Assembly: GCF_007830125.1 (NCBI RefSeq)
Contig: NZ_VLLG01000005.1
Coordinates: forward strand, 558,001 to 622,000
DNA: 64,000 bases
Direction of reading: 5' to 3'
Origin: Chitinophaga japonensis
GTDB taxonomy: Bacteria > Bacteroidota > Bacteroidia > Chitinophagales > Chitinophagaceae
This document shows positions 7,913-16,009 of the stretch, piece after piece. The stretch's first letter is position 1, and every line of letters begins with the position of its first letter. The notes beneath the pieces are model-generated. The model worked only from the letters and a program-made list of their open reading frames with translations, had not been told where the DNA came from and did not search any database. Made by a program: the position numbers and the translations under genes.

Positions 7913-8839
7913 ATGAGCAAGGACACAGCAAGATTGGATATAAACGGATCGATCCGGTATTTTTTATCGACAGCAGGCCAGGCGCCGCAAAGCTTTGGCA
8001 TTGACAAGTACGGGGAGCTGCCCCCCTCACACGATTTCGCCATACTGAGCAACGAAGGCGGCGTGAAAAGCAGCCAACCCATCAGGACAGATCATTTCGC
8101 ACTGATACTGTGCATACGGGGGCACTGCTCCAAAACAGTGGGGCCGCATACTTTCCAGGTAATACCGCAGTCCATACACATCGTTTCTCCCCGGGACCTT
8201 CACTCCTTTGAAAACGCATCCGACGACCTGCTGCTGTACATGATATTGTTCAGGGACGCCTTTATTGCCAATACCTTCATCAAGGAGCATATCCTGGATG
8301 CGCTGCTGGAGCTTCCTTCCGAGCATCCGCCTGTTTACCACCTGGATGACAACGAGTTTAAGGTGATACGGGGGCTGTTTAAAAAGATAGCGCAGGAATA
8401 CCAGCGCGCGCACCTGTTTTACCTGCAGGTAGTACGGCTGCTGGTGGTGGAGCTGCTCTTCGAGGTCAACCGCAGCCATGAAAGGGCCCTGCAGCAGACC
8501 GTGGGACGCACGGGACGTAAGTTCCAGTTGGTGGCCGCCTTTAAAAAGCTGGTGGAGGAACATTTTCACACCGTGCGCACCGTACAGCAGTATGCAGACA
8601 TGCTGCATGTTTCCGCCAACCACCTGGGCGAGCAGGTAAAAGAGGAAACGGGAGAGAACGCGCTGACCATCATCCACAAGCGCATTTTCCTGGAGGCGCA
8701 GTACCTGCTGCGCACCTCCTCCTGCAGCATCAAGGAAATTGCGGAGCAGCTCAGCTTTGACACCAGCTCCCACTTCAGCCGTTTTTTCAAGCACTTTGCG
8801 GGCCTCAGCCCTTCCGCCTATAAAGCGGATAACAAGTAA
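7913..8839 (+). CDS. AraC-family transcriptional regulator
   Basis: A 308-residue protein starting at ATG 7913 (MSKDTARLDINGSIRYFL); a TTG at 7892 is also in frame. The N-terminal half is a cupin-like sensor domain (DHFALILCIRGHCSKTVGPH, QSIHIVSPRDLHSFENAS). The C-terminal 100 residues form the two-helix AraC DNA-binding domain (TVQQYADMLHVSANHLGEQV, then CSIKEIAEQLSFDTSSHFSR, ending HFAGLSPSAYKADNK). It diverges from the histidine kinase gene. In Bacteroidota, regulators of this form often control nearby transport or redox genes; its target here is unknown, the nearest plus-strand gene being the beta-barrel protein at 8997. Confidence 0.9.
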   Translation: MSKDTARLDINGSIRYFLSTAGQAPQSFGIDKYGELPPSHDFAILSNEGGVKSSQPIRTDHFALILCIRGHCSKTVGPHTFQVIPQSIHIVSPRDLHSFENASDDLLLYMILFRDAFIANTFIKEHILDALLELPSEHPPVYHLDDNEFKVIRGLFKKIAQEYQRAHLFYLQVVRLLVVELLFEVNRSHERALQQTVGRTGRKFQLVAAFKKLVEEHFHTVRTVQQYADMLHVSANHLGEQVKEETGENALTIIHKRIFLEAQYLLRTSSCSIKEIAEQLSFDTSSHFSRFFKHFAGLSPSAYKADNK

Positions 8840-8895
8840 TGCGCCCCGGGAAAAAGCATACCGTAAAATTGGTCCTTTAAACCAGCTTATTGGCG

Positions 8896-8926
8896 TTGAT
8901 GACGCGCTTGTCCGGCACTAATTTTG
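8896..8926 (+). promoter_or_regulatory. Bacteroidota-type promoter for the gene at 8997
   Basis: TTG at 8896-8898, a 20-base spacer, and TAATTTTG at 8919-8926. Both elements match the consensus at ordinary spacing, followed by a 5' leader of about 65 bases. Confidence 0.6.
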
Positions 8927-8996
8927 TACAATCTGATCCAAGCAGCTACAAAAAGAAAAAGACAGACAGATAAGTAAGCATTAAAACCAATAGACG

Positions 8997-9590
8997 ATGA
9001 AAAAGACAATTAAGACAGGCATGCTGGGACTAGCGCTGTTAACGGGAGTTGCATTCACCACGCAAGCCCAAACCACGGACCACCCATCTTCCAATGACAA
9101 AGACGGCCGGTGCCCGGCCATTCTTTTAAGCGTAGGGCCCGAAGCCAATTTACCCCTGGGCGATTTCAAGGACGTATATGACTGGAGCATCGGCGGCTCT
9201 GTACAGGGCGACTTCGCGATCCTGAAGAGAGACCTGTACGCCACGGTAAATGCCGGCTACGCCAATTTTTTTGCCAAGGATGATGTGATGGGCATTTCTC
9301 CCAATGACCTGCAGATCATTCCCGTGAAGGCCGGTTTAAAGTATTACCCGGTCAGCAATTTTTATGTACAGGCACAGGCTGGCGCCGCCTTTCTTGCCAA
9401 CAAGAGCGATGTAGGGGCTGACAAATCTGCCGTGTTTGCGTACACGCCGCAGGTGGGCTACCTGTTTCACCTGGGCAATGGCAGCCACCTGGATGCCGGT
9501 ATCAAGTTTGAGGGCTATTCCAAATTTGCCGACGGCGGGAAATCCAATAATTTCCTGGGGCTGCGGGTAGCCTATGCATTTGGACTATAA
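8997..9590 (+). CDS. Small outer-membrane beta-barrel protein
   Basis: A 197-residue protein. A signal peptide (MKKTIKTGMLGLALLTGVAF, cut near TQAQ) precedes a short charged linker (SSNDKDGRCP). An eight-strand-type barrel follows: GPEANLPLGDFKDVYDWSIG, GLKYYPVSNFYVQAQAGAAF, TPQVGYLFHLGNGSHLDAGI, and the terminal strand FLGLRVAYAFGL, whose final aromatic/aliphatic pair suits BAM-dependent insertion. It resembles the OmpW/OmpX-like porin-family proteins common in Bacteroidota. It has its own promoter at 8896-8926 and a strong terminator at 9619-9637, so it is a single-gene unit. Confidence 0.82.
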   Translation: MKKTIKTGMLGLALLTGVAFTTQAQTTDHPSSNDKDGRCPAILLSVGPEANLPLGDFKDVYDWSIGGSVQGDFAILKRDLYATVNAGYANFFAKDDVMGISPNDLQIIPVKAGLKYYPVSNFYVQAQAGAAFLANKSDVGADKSAVFAYTPQVGYLFHLGNGSHLDAGIKFEGYSKFADGGKSNNFLGLRVAYAFGL

Positions 9591-9618
9591 CAGGTTAAGG
9601 GAATAACCAGCAACACCG

Positions 9619-9637
9619 CCCCCGGCCATGCCGGGGG
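9619..9637 (+). terminator. Rho-independent terminator after the beta-barrel gene
   Basis: Arms CCCCCGGC and GCCGGGGG form a perfect 8-bp GC-rich stem with a 3-base loop, followed at once by TTTTT. It lies 28 bases after the stop at 9590. Confidence 0.85.
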
Positions 9638-9664
9638 TTTTTAGTAAAAATTGGACATAAAAAG

Positions 9665-9694
9665 TTGGTAATTTCCAAACAATAGCTATCTTTG
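9665..9694 (+). promoter_or_regulatory. Promoter of the tRNA-Gly/tRNA-Leu region
   Basis: TTG at 9665-9667, a 19-base spacer, then TATCTTTG at 9687-9694. Transcription would start about 65 bases before tRNA-Gly. Confidence 0.6.
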
Positions 9695-9765
9695 CAATCC
9701 CAACAAAAACAGGGCTTAGTAATTGTGCAGTAATGAGTTGGGATGGTTCTTTTTAAATTATTCCC

Positions 9766-9838
<73 letters not shown>

Positions 9839-9849
9839 CATAGTGAAGG

Positions 9850-9879
9850 TTCCAAACCGTACTGCGGTTTGGAATTTTT
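9850..9879 (+). terminator. Terminator between tRNA-Gly and tRNA-Leu
   Basis: A perfect 10-bp stem, TTCCAAACCG (9850-9859) and CGGTTTGGAA (9865-9874), with a 5-base loop, then TTTTT. It suggests the two tRNAs are at least partly separate units. Confidence 0.8.
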
Positions 9880-9927
9880 GTTTAAAGTTCTTCCGGAATC
9901 GGTTATCTTTAGCAGGTTTCGGGGTAC

Positions 9928-10013
9928 ACCCGGGTGGTGGAACTGGTAGACACGCGGGACTTAAAATCCCGTGCCCAGCAATGGGCGTGTGGGTTCAACT
10001 CCCATCCCGGGTA
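9928..10013 (+). tRNA. tRNA-Leu (UAA)
   Basis: An 86-base class II tRNA. The acceptor arms ACCCGGG (9928-9934) and CCCGGGT (10006-10012) pair perfectly, with discriminator A at 10013. The anticodon stem CGGGA/TCCCG holds the loop CTTAAAA, so the anticodon is TAA at 9962-9964. A long variable arm (TGCCCAGCAATGGGCG) is present, as expected for leucine. Confidence 0.97.
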
Positions 10014-10025
10014 CAGATGTAAAAG

Positions 10026-10054
10026 AGGGTGTCTCAAAAAGAGGCGCCCTTTTT
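10026..10054 (+). terminator. Terminator after tRNA-Leu
   Basis: AGGGTGTCTC (10026-10035) pairs with GAGGCGCCCT (10041-10050) through 10 positions, two of them G-U, with a loop of five A, followed by TTTT. Confidence 0.75.
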
Positions 10055-10379
10055 AGTTATATGGCGCTGAAGTGTGGCTATTTTCAAATAATTTAAGATA
10101 CGCTTCAAAAACGGAAATACGATTCCGTTTAAACCCTGTCCTTTCCCTTCAGAATATTCAATTTTTCAAACTCTTTTATTAACCGGTGTACAGTGGAAAT
10201 ATCGACATCAGGAGCACCTGCCACCTCGGCCATATCAACGATTGGTTTGCTATAGAGATTTCTCCAGATCATTCATCAAAACTGGCAAATCCTCATGATG
10301 AAGAGAAATGAATGTAGCTTATATGTTCCTCTTACACCCTGTAATAGATTTTATGAGTTTCTTTTAGTAGCCGGTTATA
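10053..10379 (-). pseudogene. Decayed Fic-family protein gene with internal deletion
   Basis: The interval between tRNA-Leu and the gene at 10417 has no intact frame. Read on the minus strand in shifting frames it gives, in the order of a Fic protein: RLLKETHKI and LQGVRGTYK (N-terminal part), ATFISLHHEDLPVLMNDLEK, then YSKPIVDMAEVAGAPDVD, ISTVHRLIKEFEKLNILKG (C-terminal winged helix) and TGFKRNRISVFEAYLKLFEN. The catalytic core with the HPFxDGNGR motif is missing: the LMNDLEK segment runs straight into the C-terminal segment, consistent with a loss of roughly 200 codons. At least three frame changes or stops separate the pieces. Identification rests on recalled Fic-family sequence patterns, not on an alignment. 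Confidence 0.6.
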
Positions 10380-10416
10380 GGTGTGTTTACAGGATTCCAT
10401 CTTCTCCCGTCAGATA

Positions 10417-11373
10417 TTATTTGGATACAGGCGTAAATGTTTCCATGGTCACGGAACGGTCCCGCAGCACTAACGTATCGGTGGATGCCACGTGCATGTC
10501 AGGCAGGCTCACTTCATAACTTAGATAAATGGCGTCACGGTCTTCGTTACCCCAGCTTTTCTTTTCGCCCTTTTTTACAAATGCACCACTCCCCTGCGCC
10601 GTAAAATTGCCCGTGGCTGCAGATACGGTGCATTTACCGGCATCATCAAAACGAAGCAGCAAAGTGCAGTTGATATTCCTCCCATCCTTATCCTTGAATA
10701 CAACGGGGAACTCAACTTCGCTCATGGAGCGCGTGTGCAGCTTGTTCACCTCATCGTTCTCAACAAATGGCTGATGCCTTACAATGGCCTGGTTAACGCT
10801 GCCTGTTACGATATCTTTTCCCCGGCGCAGGTAATTGCCATGCCAGGGATTAACATATTTAACGGCATACAGGATGAAGTCCTTCCCGGAAAGAATGGAG
10901 TCCGCATTTGTAACGCCGGTGATCCGTAATGGAATGACGTAGGTGTTCCTGATCGCTCCGGGGTCAGCAAAAAATGCGTCCGCCAGTTGCACCTCAACCC
11001 CGCCGGCCAGGCTGCCTTCCGGGATAACGATCCTGTTTGCGGCAAGCGAGTAATAATGAGGGGGCATGGCAATAATTTCATCCTTGCCAACACCGAATAA
11101 TAATCCATTCCCCAGTAAAGAATTGTCCACGGCTACCTCAACGCTCACATCTTTTTTGCTATGGTAAACGCCCCCGGTGGTGGCCATGATCCGGCATTTA
11201 TGCTGGTTATCTAGCTGCGTATCAAAAATATCCTCACCCAGCGTAATGGTCCTGACGGGGTATTGATAGGCAAAGTAAACGGTCTGGTATTCATAATCCG
11301 GGAAATCCCGGCTTTTATTGCAGGATGCAAACACAATCAGTAACACTATTGGTATTAGAATACACTTCTTCAT
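10417..11373 (-). CDS. Surface lipoprotein of the DUF1735/BT_3987 type
   Basis: A 318-residue protein. A lipoprotein signal peptide opens it (MKKCILIPIVLLIVFASC, lipobox FASC). An immunoglobulin-like DUF1735 domain follows (TVYFAYQYPVRTITLGED, VAVDNSLLG, YYSLAANRIVIPEGSLAGGV, YVIPLRITG). A second beta-rich domain fills the C-terminal half. Such lipoproteins are encoded beside SusC/SusD pairs and are thought to sit at the cell surface and bind ligand. This gene is last in the five-gene SusCD series, 26 bases after the SusD gene at 11400. The ligand is unknown. Confidence 0.82.
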   Translation of the reverse strand: MKKCILIPIVLLIVFASCNKSRDFPDYEYQTVYFAYQYPVRTITLGEDIFDTQLDNQHKCRIMATTGGVYHSKKDVSVEVAVDNSLLGNGLLFGVGKDEIIAMPPHYYSLAANRIVIPEGSLAGGVEVQLADAFFADPGAIRNTYVIPLRITGVTNADSILSGKDFILYAVKYVNPWHGNYLRRGKDIVTGSVNQAIVRHQPFVENDEVNKLHTRSMSEVEFPVVFKDKDGRNINCTLLLRFDDAGKCTVSAATGNFTAQGSGAFVKKGEKKSWGNEDRDAIYLSYEVSLPDMHVASTDTLVLRDRSVTMETFTPVSK

Positions 11374-11399
11374 TTGTTCAATAATTTTATAGTAAAGAT

Positions 11400-13166
11400 T
11401 TACTGCCAGCCTCTATTTTGCTGTAAGGCGCCATATTTCAGCTTTTCCATGTAAGGTATAGGGCCATAGGTCATATAATCCTGGTACACCCTGTCCTCTA
11501 CGGGAATGACTGAATGATTGCCATTCCGGATGCGCACGCCCATTGCCGGTTCATTCAGCCGGGCCTTCCACCGCCGCAGGTCCCAAAAGCGGAACCCTTC
11601 GAAGCACAGCTCCAGGCGGCGCTCATTTCTTACCAGGTCTCTCATGGCTTCCTTGCTGGCTTTTGCGGCTTCCAGGTATGGGTCGCCGTTCGTGCTTCCC
11701 ACTCCTGCCCTGTTGCGGATAGCCTTAATCACGTCATACGCGGAAAAACTGTTCTCTCCCCTGCCGGTGGGGCCCCAGGCTTCATTGGCAGCTTCTGCAT
11801 AGATGAGGAATATCTCCGTGTACCTGATATGCGGCTTGTAATGCCTTTGATTGTTGGCTGATGTAGGATTGAGGTTCACATCCTGGCGGAGCAGCTTGCG
11901 CAGGTAGTACCCCGTTCGCGTAGATGTTTCCACCTTGTTCAGCGCATCATTGGTGGGGCCGTCTGCAGCGGTATTAATGACGGTATTGTTAGGCCCCGCA
12001 GTCCCCCCGTTCACCAGTACAAATAGCTTCAGGCGGGGGTCCCTGCCTGCATAAGGCGCAGCGGGATCATAGCCGCTGGCAGGGTCTGAAATGGGAAGCC
12101 CGTTTGCCATCGGGAAGGCGTTCACCAGGTTCTGCGTAGGATTAATACGGCCGTTCCCGAAAAGTGTAGGCGGAAAATTTGCCTGCTCCAGGTCCCTGTT
12201 ATCCCCGTAGTTGTTTCTCCACAATATTTCCGGGGGATTAGCGCCGTCTGCCAGCCCTGCAATTTCGGCAGCGCTTGAATACCATGTCAGCCCGTTGGCA
12301 GCCAGCGCGCCCAGGCCTCCTTTAAGATTCAGCACTTCAGCGGCATAGTTGGCGGCGTTTGCCCAGGCGGCGCCGTTCCCCGTTCCATAAGCCGGGCTGG
12401 CGGCCAGCAAAGCTGCCTTTGCCTTGATCGCTTTTGCTATACGGGCTGTGAACAAACCCCTGAAAGCCGCGCCGAATACCCGGTTGTATTGTTCCGCAGT
12501 GATCGATCCGTATTTGGGAGGTATCTGCGCGGCGCTGATGTTCTCATAGTCCAGCGGCAGCAGCGCCACTGCAGTGTCCAGGTCTTTATAAACCTGTTTA
12601 ATGCACTCTTCAAACGTAGCCCTGGGCTTGTTGAAGTCCGCATTGGCGTCCTGGGGCTCAAGCAGGATGGGCACCCCCAGCAGTGATCCGCTTTCCGCCA
12701 CTCCCGCATGCGCCTGCAGCAGGTAATACAGGAACATTCCCCTAAGGCCGTAGGCTTCCCCTTTAATACGGGTAGCAAACAATTTGCTGATGGCTTCATC
12801 CGCGGCCCACCTTACCTTGTCAACCTCCGCCAGCGTAATGTTCAGGTATTGAATGGCAGCATAGCTGTTTGTCCACTGGCTCAGGGGATCATTACTGGAT
12901 GTCCATTGTCCCAATGCCATTTTTAAAAAAACGTTGGTCTGGTCATTGGTGACGGCATCATCCGTGGCCACATCGCTGAATGACCAGGAGTTGGTAGGAA
13001 TGCGCGTATACCCGTTCAGCAGGATGCCGTACGGGAACCTGGCATCGCTGGGGTGGTATGCGTCAGGGTCCAGTTGGCGGTTGTTCTCCATGGCCGGGTC
13101 AATGAGGTCTTTACAACCGGACAGTATAAAGACAGCAGCCAGGAGCGTTAATATTACCTTATTCAT
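11400..13166 (-). CDS. SusD/RagB-family surface lipoprotein
   Basis: A 588-residue SusD-like protein. The lipoprotein signal is MNKVILTLLAAVFILSGC. The SusD fold is indicated by the N-terminal TPR helices (LFATRIKGEAYGLRGMFLYY, a typical RAEALFLRAYYYF-type segment) and by the C-terminal signature YTEIFLIYAEAANEA followed by LVRNERRLELCFEGFRFWDL. SusD proteins cap the SusC transporter and help capture its ligand at the cell surface. The gene lies 12 bases after its SusC partner at 13179-15980 and before the DUF1735-type lipoprotein. Confidence 0.93.
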   Translation of the reverse strand: MNKVILTLLAAVFILSGCKDLIDPAMENNRQLDPDAYHPSDARFPYGILLNGYTRIPTNSWSFSDVATDDAVTNDQTNVFLKMALGQWTSSNDPLSQWTNSYAAIQYLNITLAEVDKVRWAADEAISKLFATRIKGEAYGLRGMFLYYLLQAHAGVAESGSLLGVPILLEPQDANADFNKPRATFEECIKQVYKDLDTAVALLPLDYENISAAQIPPKYGSITAEQYNRVFGAAFRGLFTARIAKAIKAKAALLAASPAYGTGNGAAWANAANYAAEVLNLKGGLGALAANGLTWYSSAAEIAGLADGANPPEILWRNNYGDNRDLEQANFPPTLFGNGRINPTQNLVNAFPMANGLPISDPASGYDPAAPYAGRDPRLKLFVLVNGGTAGPNNTVINTAADGPTNDALNKVETSTRTGYYLRKLLRQDVNLNPTSANNQRHYKPHIRYTEIFLIYAEAANEAWGPTGRGENSFSAYDVIKAIRNRAGVGSTNGDPYLEAAKASKEAMRDLVRNERRLELCFEGFRFWDLRRWKARLNEPAMGVRIRNGNHSVIPVEDRVYQDYMTYGPIPYMEKLKYGALQQNRGWQ

Positions 13167-13178
13167 TTTCTCTTTTTT

Positions 13179-15980
13179 TTAAAATAAAGCCCTTACACCC
13201 AGGTTATAGAAACGGGTTTGCGGGGCACTTCCAATGTTCAGTTCCATTATTTCCCGTTCGGCTGACATGGTCAGCAAGTTAGCGCCGCTGACGTAAATAC
13301 CCAGCTCACGGACAAAAGCGCTGCGCTTAACAAACCGGCCCAGGTCATATGACAACTGGACCTTTGCCAGGTCAAAGCGGTTGGTGCTATACAGCCAGAA
13401 ATCCGAAGAGCGGAAGTTATTGTCACTGTTGAAAGTTGTCAGCCTGGGGTATTTAGCGGTGTTCTTCGTGGCTGCCGTCCAGCGATCGCGGACAACAACC
13501 GAATACTTGTCTTCGCCATCCACCCAGAAATAGGCATTGTTCTTCATTGCATAAGCGCCAAAGCGGCCTGTTCCAAGGGCAAAGAACGAGAGGTCTTTCC
13601 ATTTTGCCGACAGGTGAACGCCCAGCGTCAAAGGAGCGCCAGACCAGCCGCCTCTTCCCAGGTAAATTTCGTCCCTGTTATCGATAACACCATCCCCGTT
13701 CTGGTCCTTATACTTGATATCCCCAGGCTTAACCTGGCCAAAGGATTGTAACGGCGAGCCCTCAACATCCGCCTGGTCCCTGAAAAAACCCTGGCTTTGC
13801 AGCCCCCAGATGGCATCCAGCGGTTTTCCCTGCCGGCGCTGATAGCTATCTTCGTATATTTCTGCCCGTTTTGACGCTTTGGTTTTGTAATAGGTTCCGG
13901 TTATCCCCAATGTCCAGCCGACTTTCCCGATATGGCTGTTCATGGTTATGCCGAGATCAAAACCGGCGCGCCTGTCGTTATTATAATTTACATAAGGAAT
14001 AAAGGAAGATACCGGCCAGCCGGTAGTAAAATAGGATGGGAACAAAACAGCCGCCTGGATGATATTGCCGCTCACCTCATTTACAAAGGCGGTAGCGTTC
14101 ACCTTCAGCAGCTTATTGAAGAATGCTCCTTCAACACCAACGTTTACCTCTTTTCTTTTAGGGAAGGTCATGTTGGGATTGTCTCCCCGCCGGGATTCCG
14201 TAGACTGGATACCGCTGCCGTCTTTCCATCCATACCATGAGCCCTGGCCCGTATAAAAGCCCTGGTACAGGTAATAATCCGTTATGTCCAGGTCCGTATG
14301 CAATATACCTGCAGATGCGGTCAGCTTCAGCTCATCAACGGCCGCAACATTCGACAGGAAGGGCTCTTCACTGAGCCTCCATGCCAGGGAAAGCGTGGGC
14401 GAAAAAGCCTGCCGGTTGCCTTCAGGCAGCCTGGCGGAATGTATGATGGCGCCGCTGAAATCCACATAATATTTATTCCTGAAATTATACCCGAGCTGAA
14501 GGCCCAGGTTGGCGTTGCTGGTTTTATGGTAAAGAGCTGATTCAGACTGCTGGAACCCGTTCACTATCAGCATGGCTGAAATGCGGTGCAGGCTGCCTAT
14601 TGTATTTACATAATTGAACTGCCCGGAAGCGGCAATGGTTTGCCGGTACCAACTGTTGCTTACGTTCTGTACGCCGGAAGCGGCATCCTGCCCGTACTTT
14701 GTAAGGCTGCTGATAATATCCGCCCCGGGATCACTGTTCCAGGCGGGCTCATATACCGCGTAGGTATTGTTGTACGAAAGGTTGTAAGAGGTGGAATAAT
14801 CCACCGCCAGCGAAGAACGGAATGTGAGCCCTTTCAACACATTCCGCAAATCCGCGCCAACACCGGTATTGAACTGGAACTGCCGGCTGGTGTAACGGTT
14901 ATAGCCGCCGGCGTAGATGGCTGCAAAAGGATTGGTCTGGTCCAGTTGGGAGCCGCCCAGCAGGTATTTCCCATCAATAATATGATTGCTGTTCTTTACC
15001 AGCAACTGTGAAGCCTCATCATCCCCCTCAATCATGCCCAGGGGAATCAGCGGCGAAAACCGGTTCGGGCGCAGTGTAGCGGCGCTGCCCCAGTAGTCCG
15101 TATTCACTCCGCGGCCGGTATAGAAGATGGCCGTGGCATCCACGTTGCAGGTGATATAGTCGTTCAGGTTAATATCGATATTACCACGGATGTTAAAACG
15201 CCCTGACCTGTCATTCCTTTTGGCTTCACCAAAGTTCAGCAGCGAGCCTGCTGTCCAATAGCCTATATTGGTGTAGTAACGGGCTTTCTCATTGCCCCCG
15301 GATATTTCAGCGGTGGCATCATAGCGGTTGTACATTTTCCTGAGGTATTCCCGGGAGTAATAATCCACATTGGGATAGCGGTAAGGATTTTCCCCGGAGG
15401 CGTGGTTATAAATGGTCTCATCGCTGTACAATGCTGTGAGCCCGTCATTGAGCCGGGCTTCATTGTAGAGCGTCATATATTCCGCGGAGCCCAGGTACTC
15501 TGGAAAGCGCTTAGGCACATTCACACCGGTGTTCACCCTTACATTCATCCTGGTATTGCCGGCCCGCCCTCTTTTGGTGGTCACATATATAACGCCCTTG
15601 GCCGCCCTGCTGCCGTACAGCGCCACAGCCCCCACTCCTTTCAGGAAGGATATCTGCGCTATTTCCGTAGGCATCACGTTCCCTATTTCGCGGGGAACGC
15701 CATCCACCAGCAGCAGGTAACCGCCCATTCCCCAAAGGCTGTTGCCATTGTAACCGGGAGCCAGGGCTTCCATGCCATCCAGGCTGTTGGTAATATAGTT
15801 CTCCTTCATGAGCTCCGCTACATTTACCGCAGACACTCCTCCAGGCAGCTCTTTCTCATCCACCTTACGGAAGGCCACCTGCACATCCATATCGTTCCCT
15901 GCGGTGTCCTGCGCGTGCAGTTCCCTTTGCCCAAGGCACACTATCGCACATAACAGTATTGCTATTTTTATGTATCTCAT
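13179..15980 (-). CDS. SusC/RagA-family TonB-dependent transporter lacking the carboxypeptidase-like domain
   Basis: A 933-residue protein from ATG 15980 (MRYIKIAILLCAIVCLGQRE). After the signal peptide comes a short region (VQVAFRKVDEKELPGGV) and then the plug domain (LLLVDGVPREIGNVMPTEIA, VALYGSRAAKGVIYVTTKRG). A large barrel follows, ending in FYNLGVRALF. The usual N-terminal carboxypeptidase-regulatory-like domain and the STN domain are absent, which makes the protein about 100-200 residues shorter than the first SusC of the locus. It is therefore unlikely to signal to FecR itself. It pairs with the SusD at 11400-13166 and lies 29 bases after the upstream SusD gene. Confidence 0.92.
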   Translation of the reverse strand: MRYIKIAILLCAIVCLGQRELHAQDTAGNDMDVQVAFRKVDEKELPGGVSAVNVAELMKENYITNSLDGMEALAPGYNGNSLWGMGGYLLLVDGVPREIGNVMPTEIAQISFLKGVGAVALYGSRAAKGVIYVTTKRGRAGNTRMNVRVNTGVNVPKRFPEYLGSAEYMTLYNEARLNDGLTALYSDETIYNHASGENPYRYPNVDYYSREYLRKMYNRYDATAEISGGNEKARYYTNIGYWTAGSLLNFGEAKRNDRSGRFNIRGNIDINLNDYITCNVDATAIFYTGRGVNTDYWGSAATLRPNRFSPLIPLGMIEGDDEASQLLVKNSNHIIDGKYLLGGSQLDQTNPFAAIYAGGYNRYTSRQFQFNTGVGADLRNVLKGLTFRSSLAVDYSTSYNLSYNNTYAVYEPAWNSDPGADIISSLTKYGQDAASGVQNVSNSWYRQTIAASGQFNYVNTIGSLHRISAMLIVNGFQQSESALYHKTSNANLGLQLGYNFRNKYYVDFSGAIIHSARLPEGNRQAFSPTLSLAWRLSEEPFLSNVAAVDELKLTASAGILHTDLDITDYYLYQGFYTGQGSWYGWKDGSGIQSTESRRGDNPNMTFPKRKEVNVGVEGAFFNKLLKVNATAFVNEVSGNIIQAAVLFPSYFTTGWPVSSFIPYVNYNNDRRAGFDLGITMNSHIGKVGWTLGITGTYYKTKASKRAEIYEDSYQRRQGKPLDAIWGLQSQGFFRDQADVEGSPLQSFGQVKPGDIKYKDQNGDGVIDNRDEIYLGRGGWSGAPLTLGVHLSAKWKDLSFFALGTGRFGAYAMKNNAYFWVDGEDKYSVVVRDRWTAATKNTAKYPRLTTFNSDNNFRSSDFWLYSTNRFDLAKVQLSYDLGRFVKRSAFVRELGIYVSGANLLTMSAEREIMELNIGSAPQTRFYNLGVRALF

Positions 15981-16009
15981 TATTATCACTTTTTATATGG
16001 ATGTTGATG

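Noticed and set aside
10295-10519. Plus-strand 74-codon frame in the Fic remnant region
   Set aside because: It runs opposite the lipoprotein gene and the Fic remnant, with no plausible product.
14586-15011. Plus-strand frames opposite the SusC gene
   Set aside because: Shadow frames of a GC-rich coding strand, without signal peptide, motif or promoter; the same holds for the long plus-strand frames over 34678-36213, 42407-43894 and 51420-52955.
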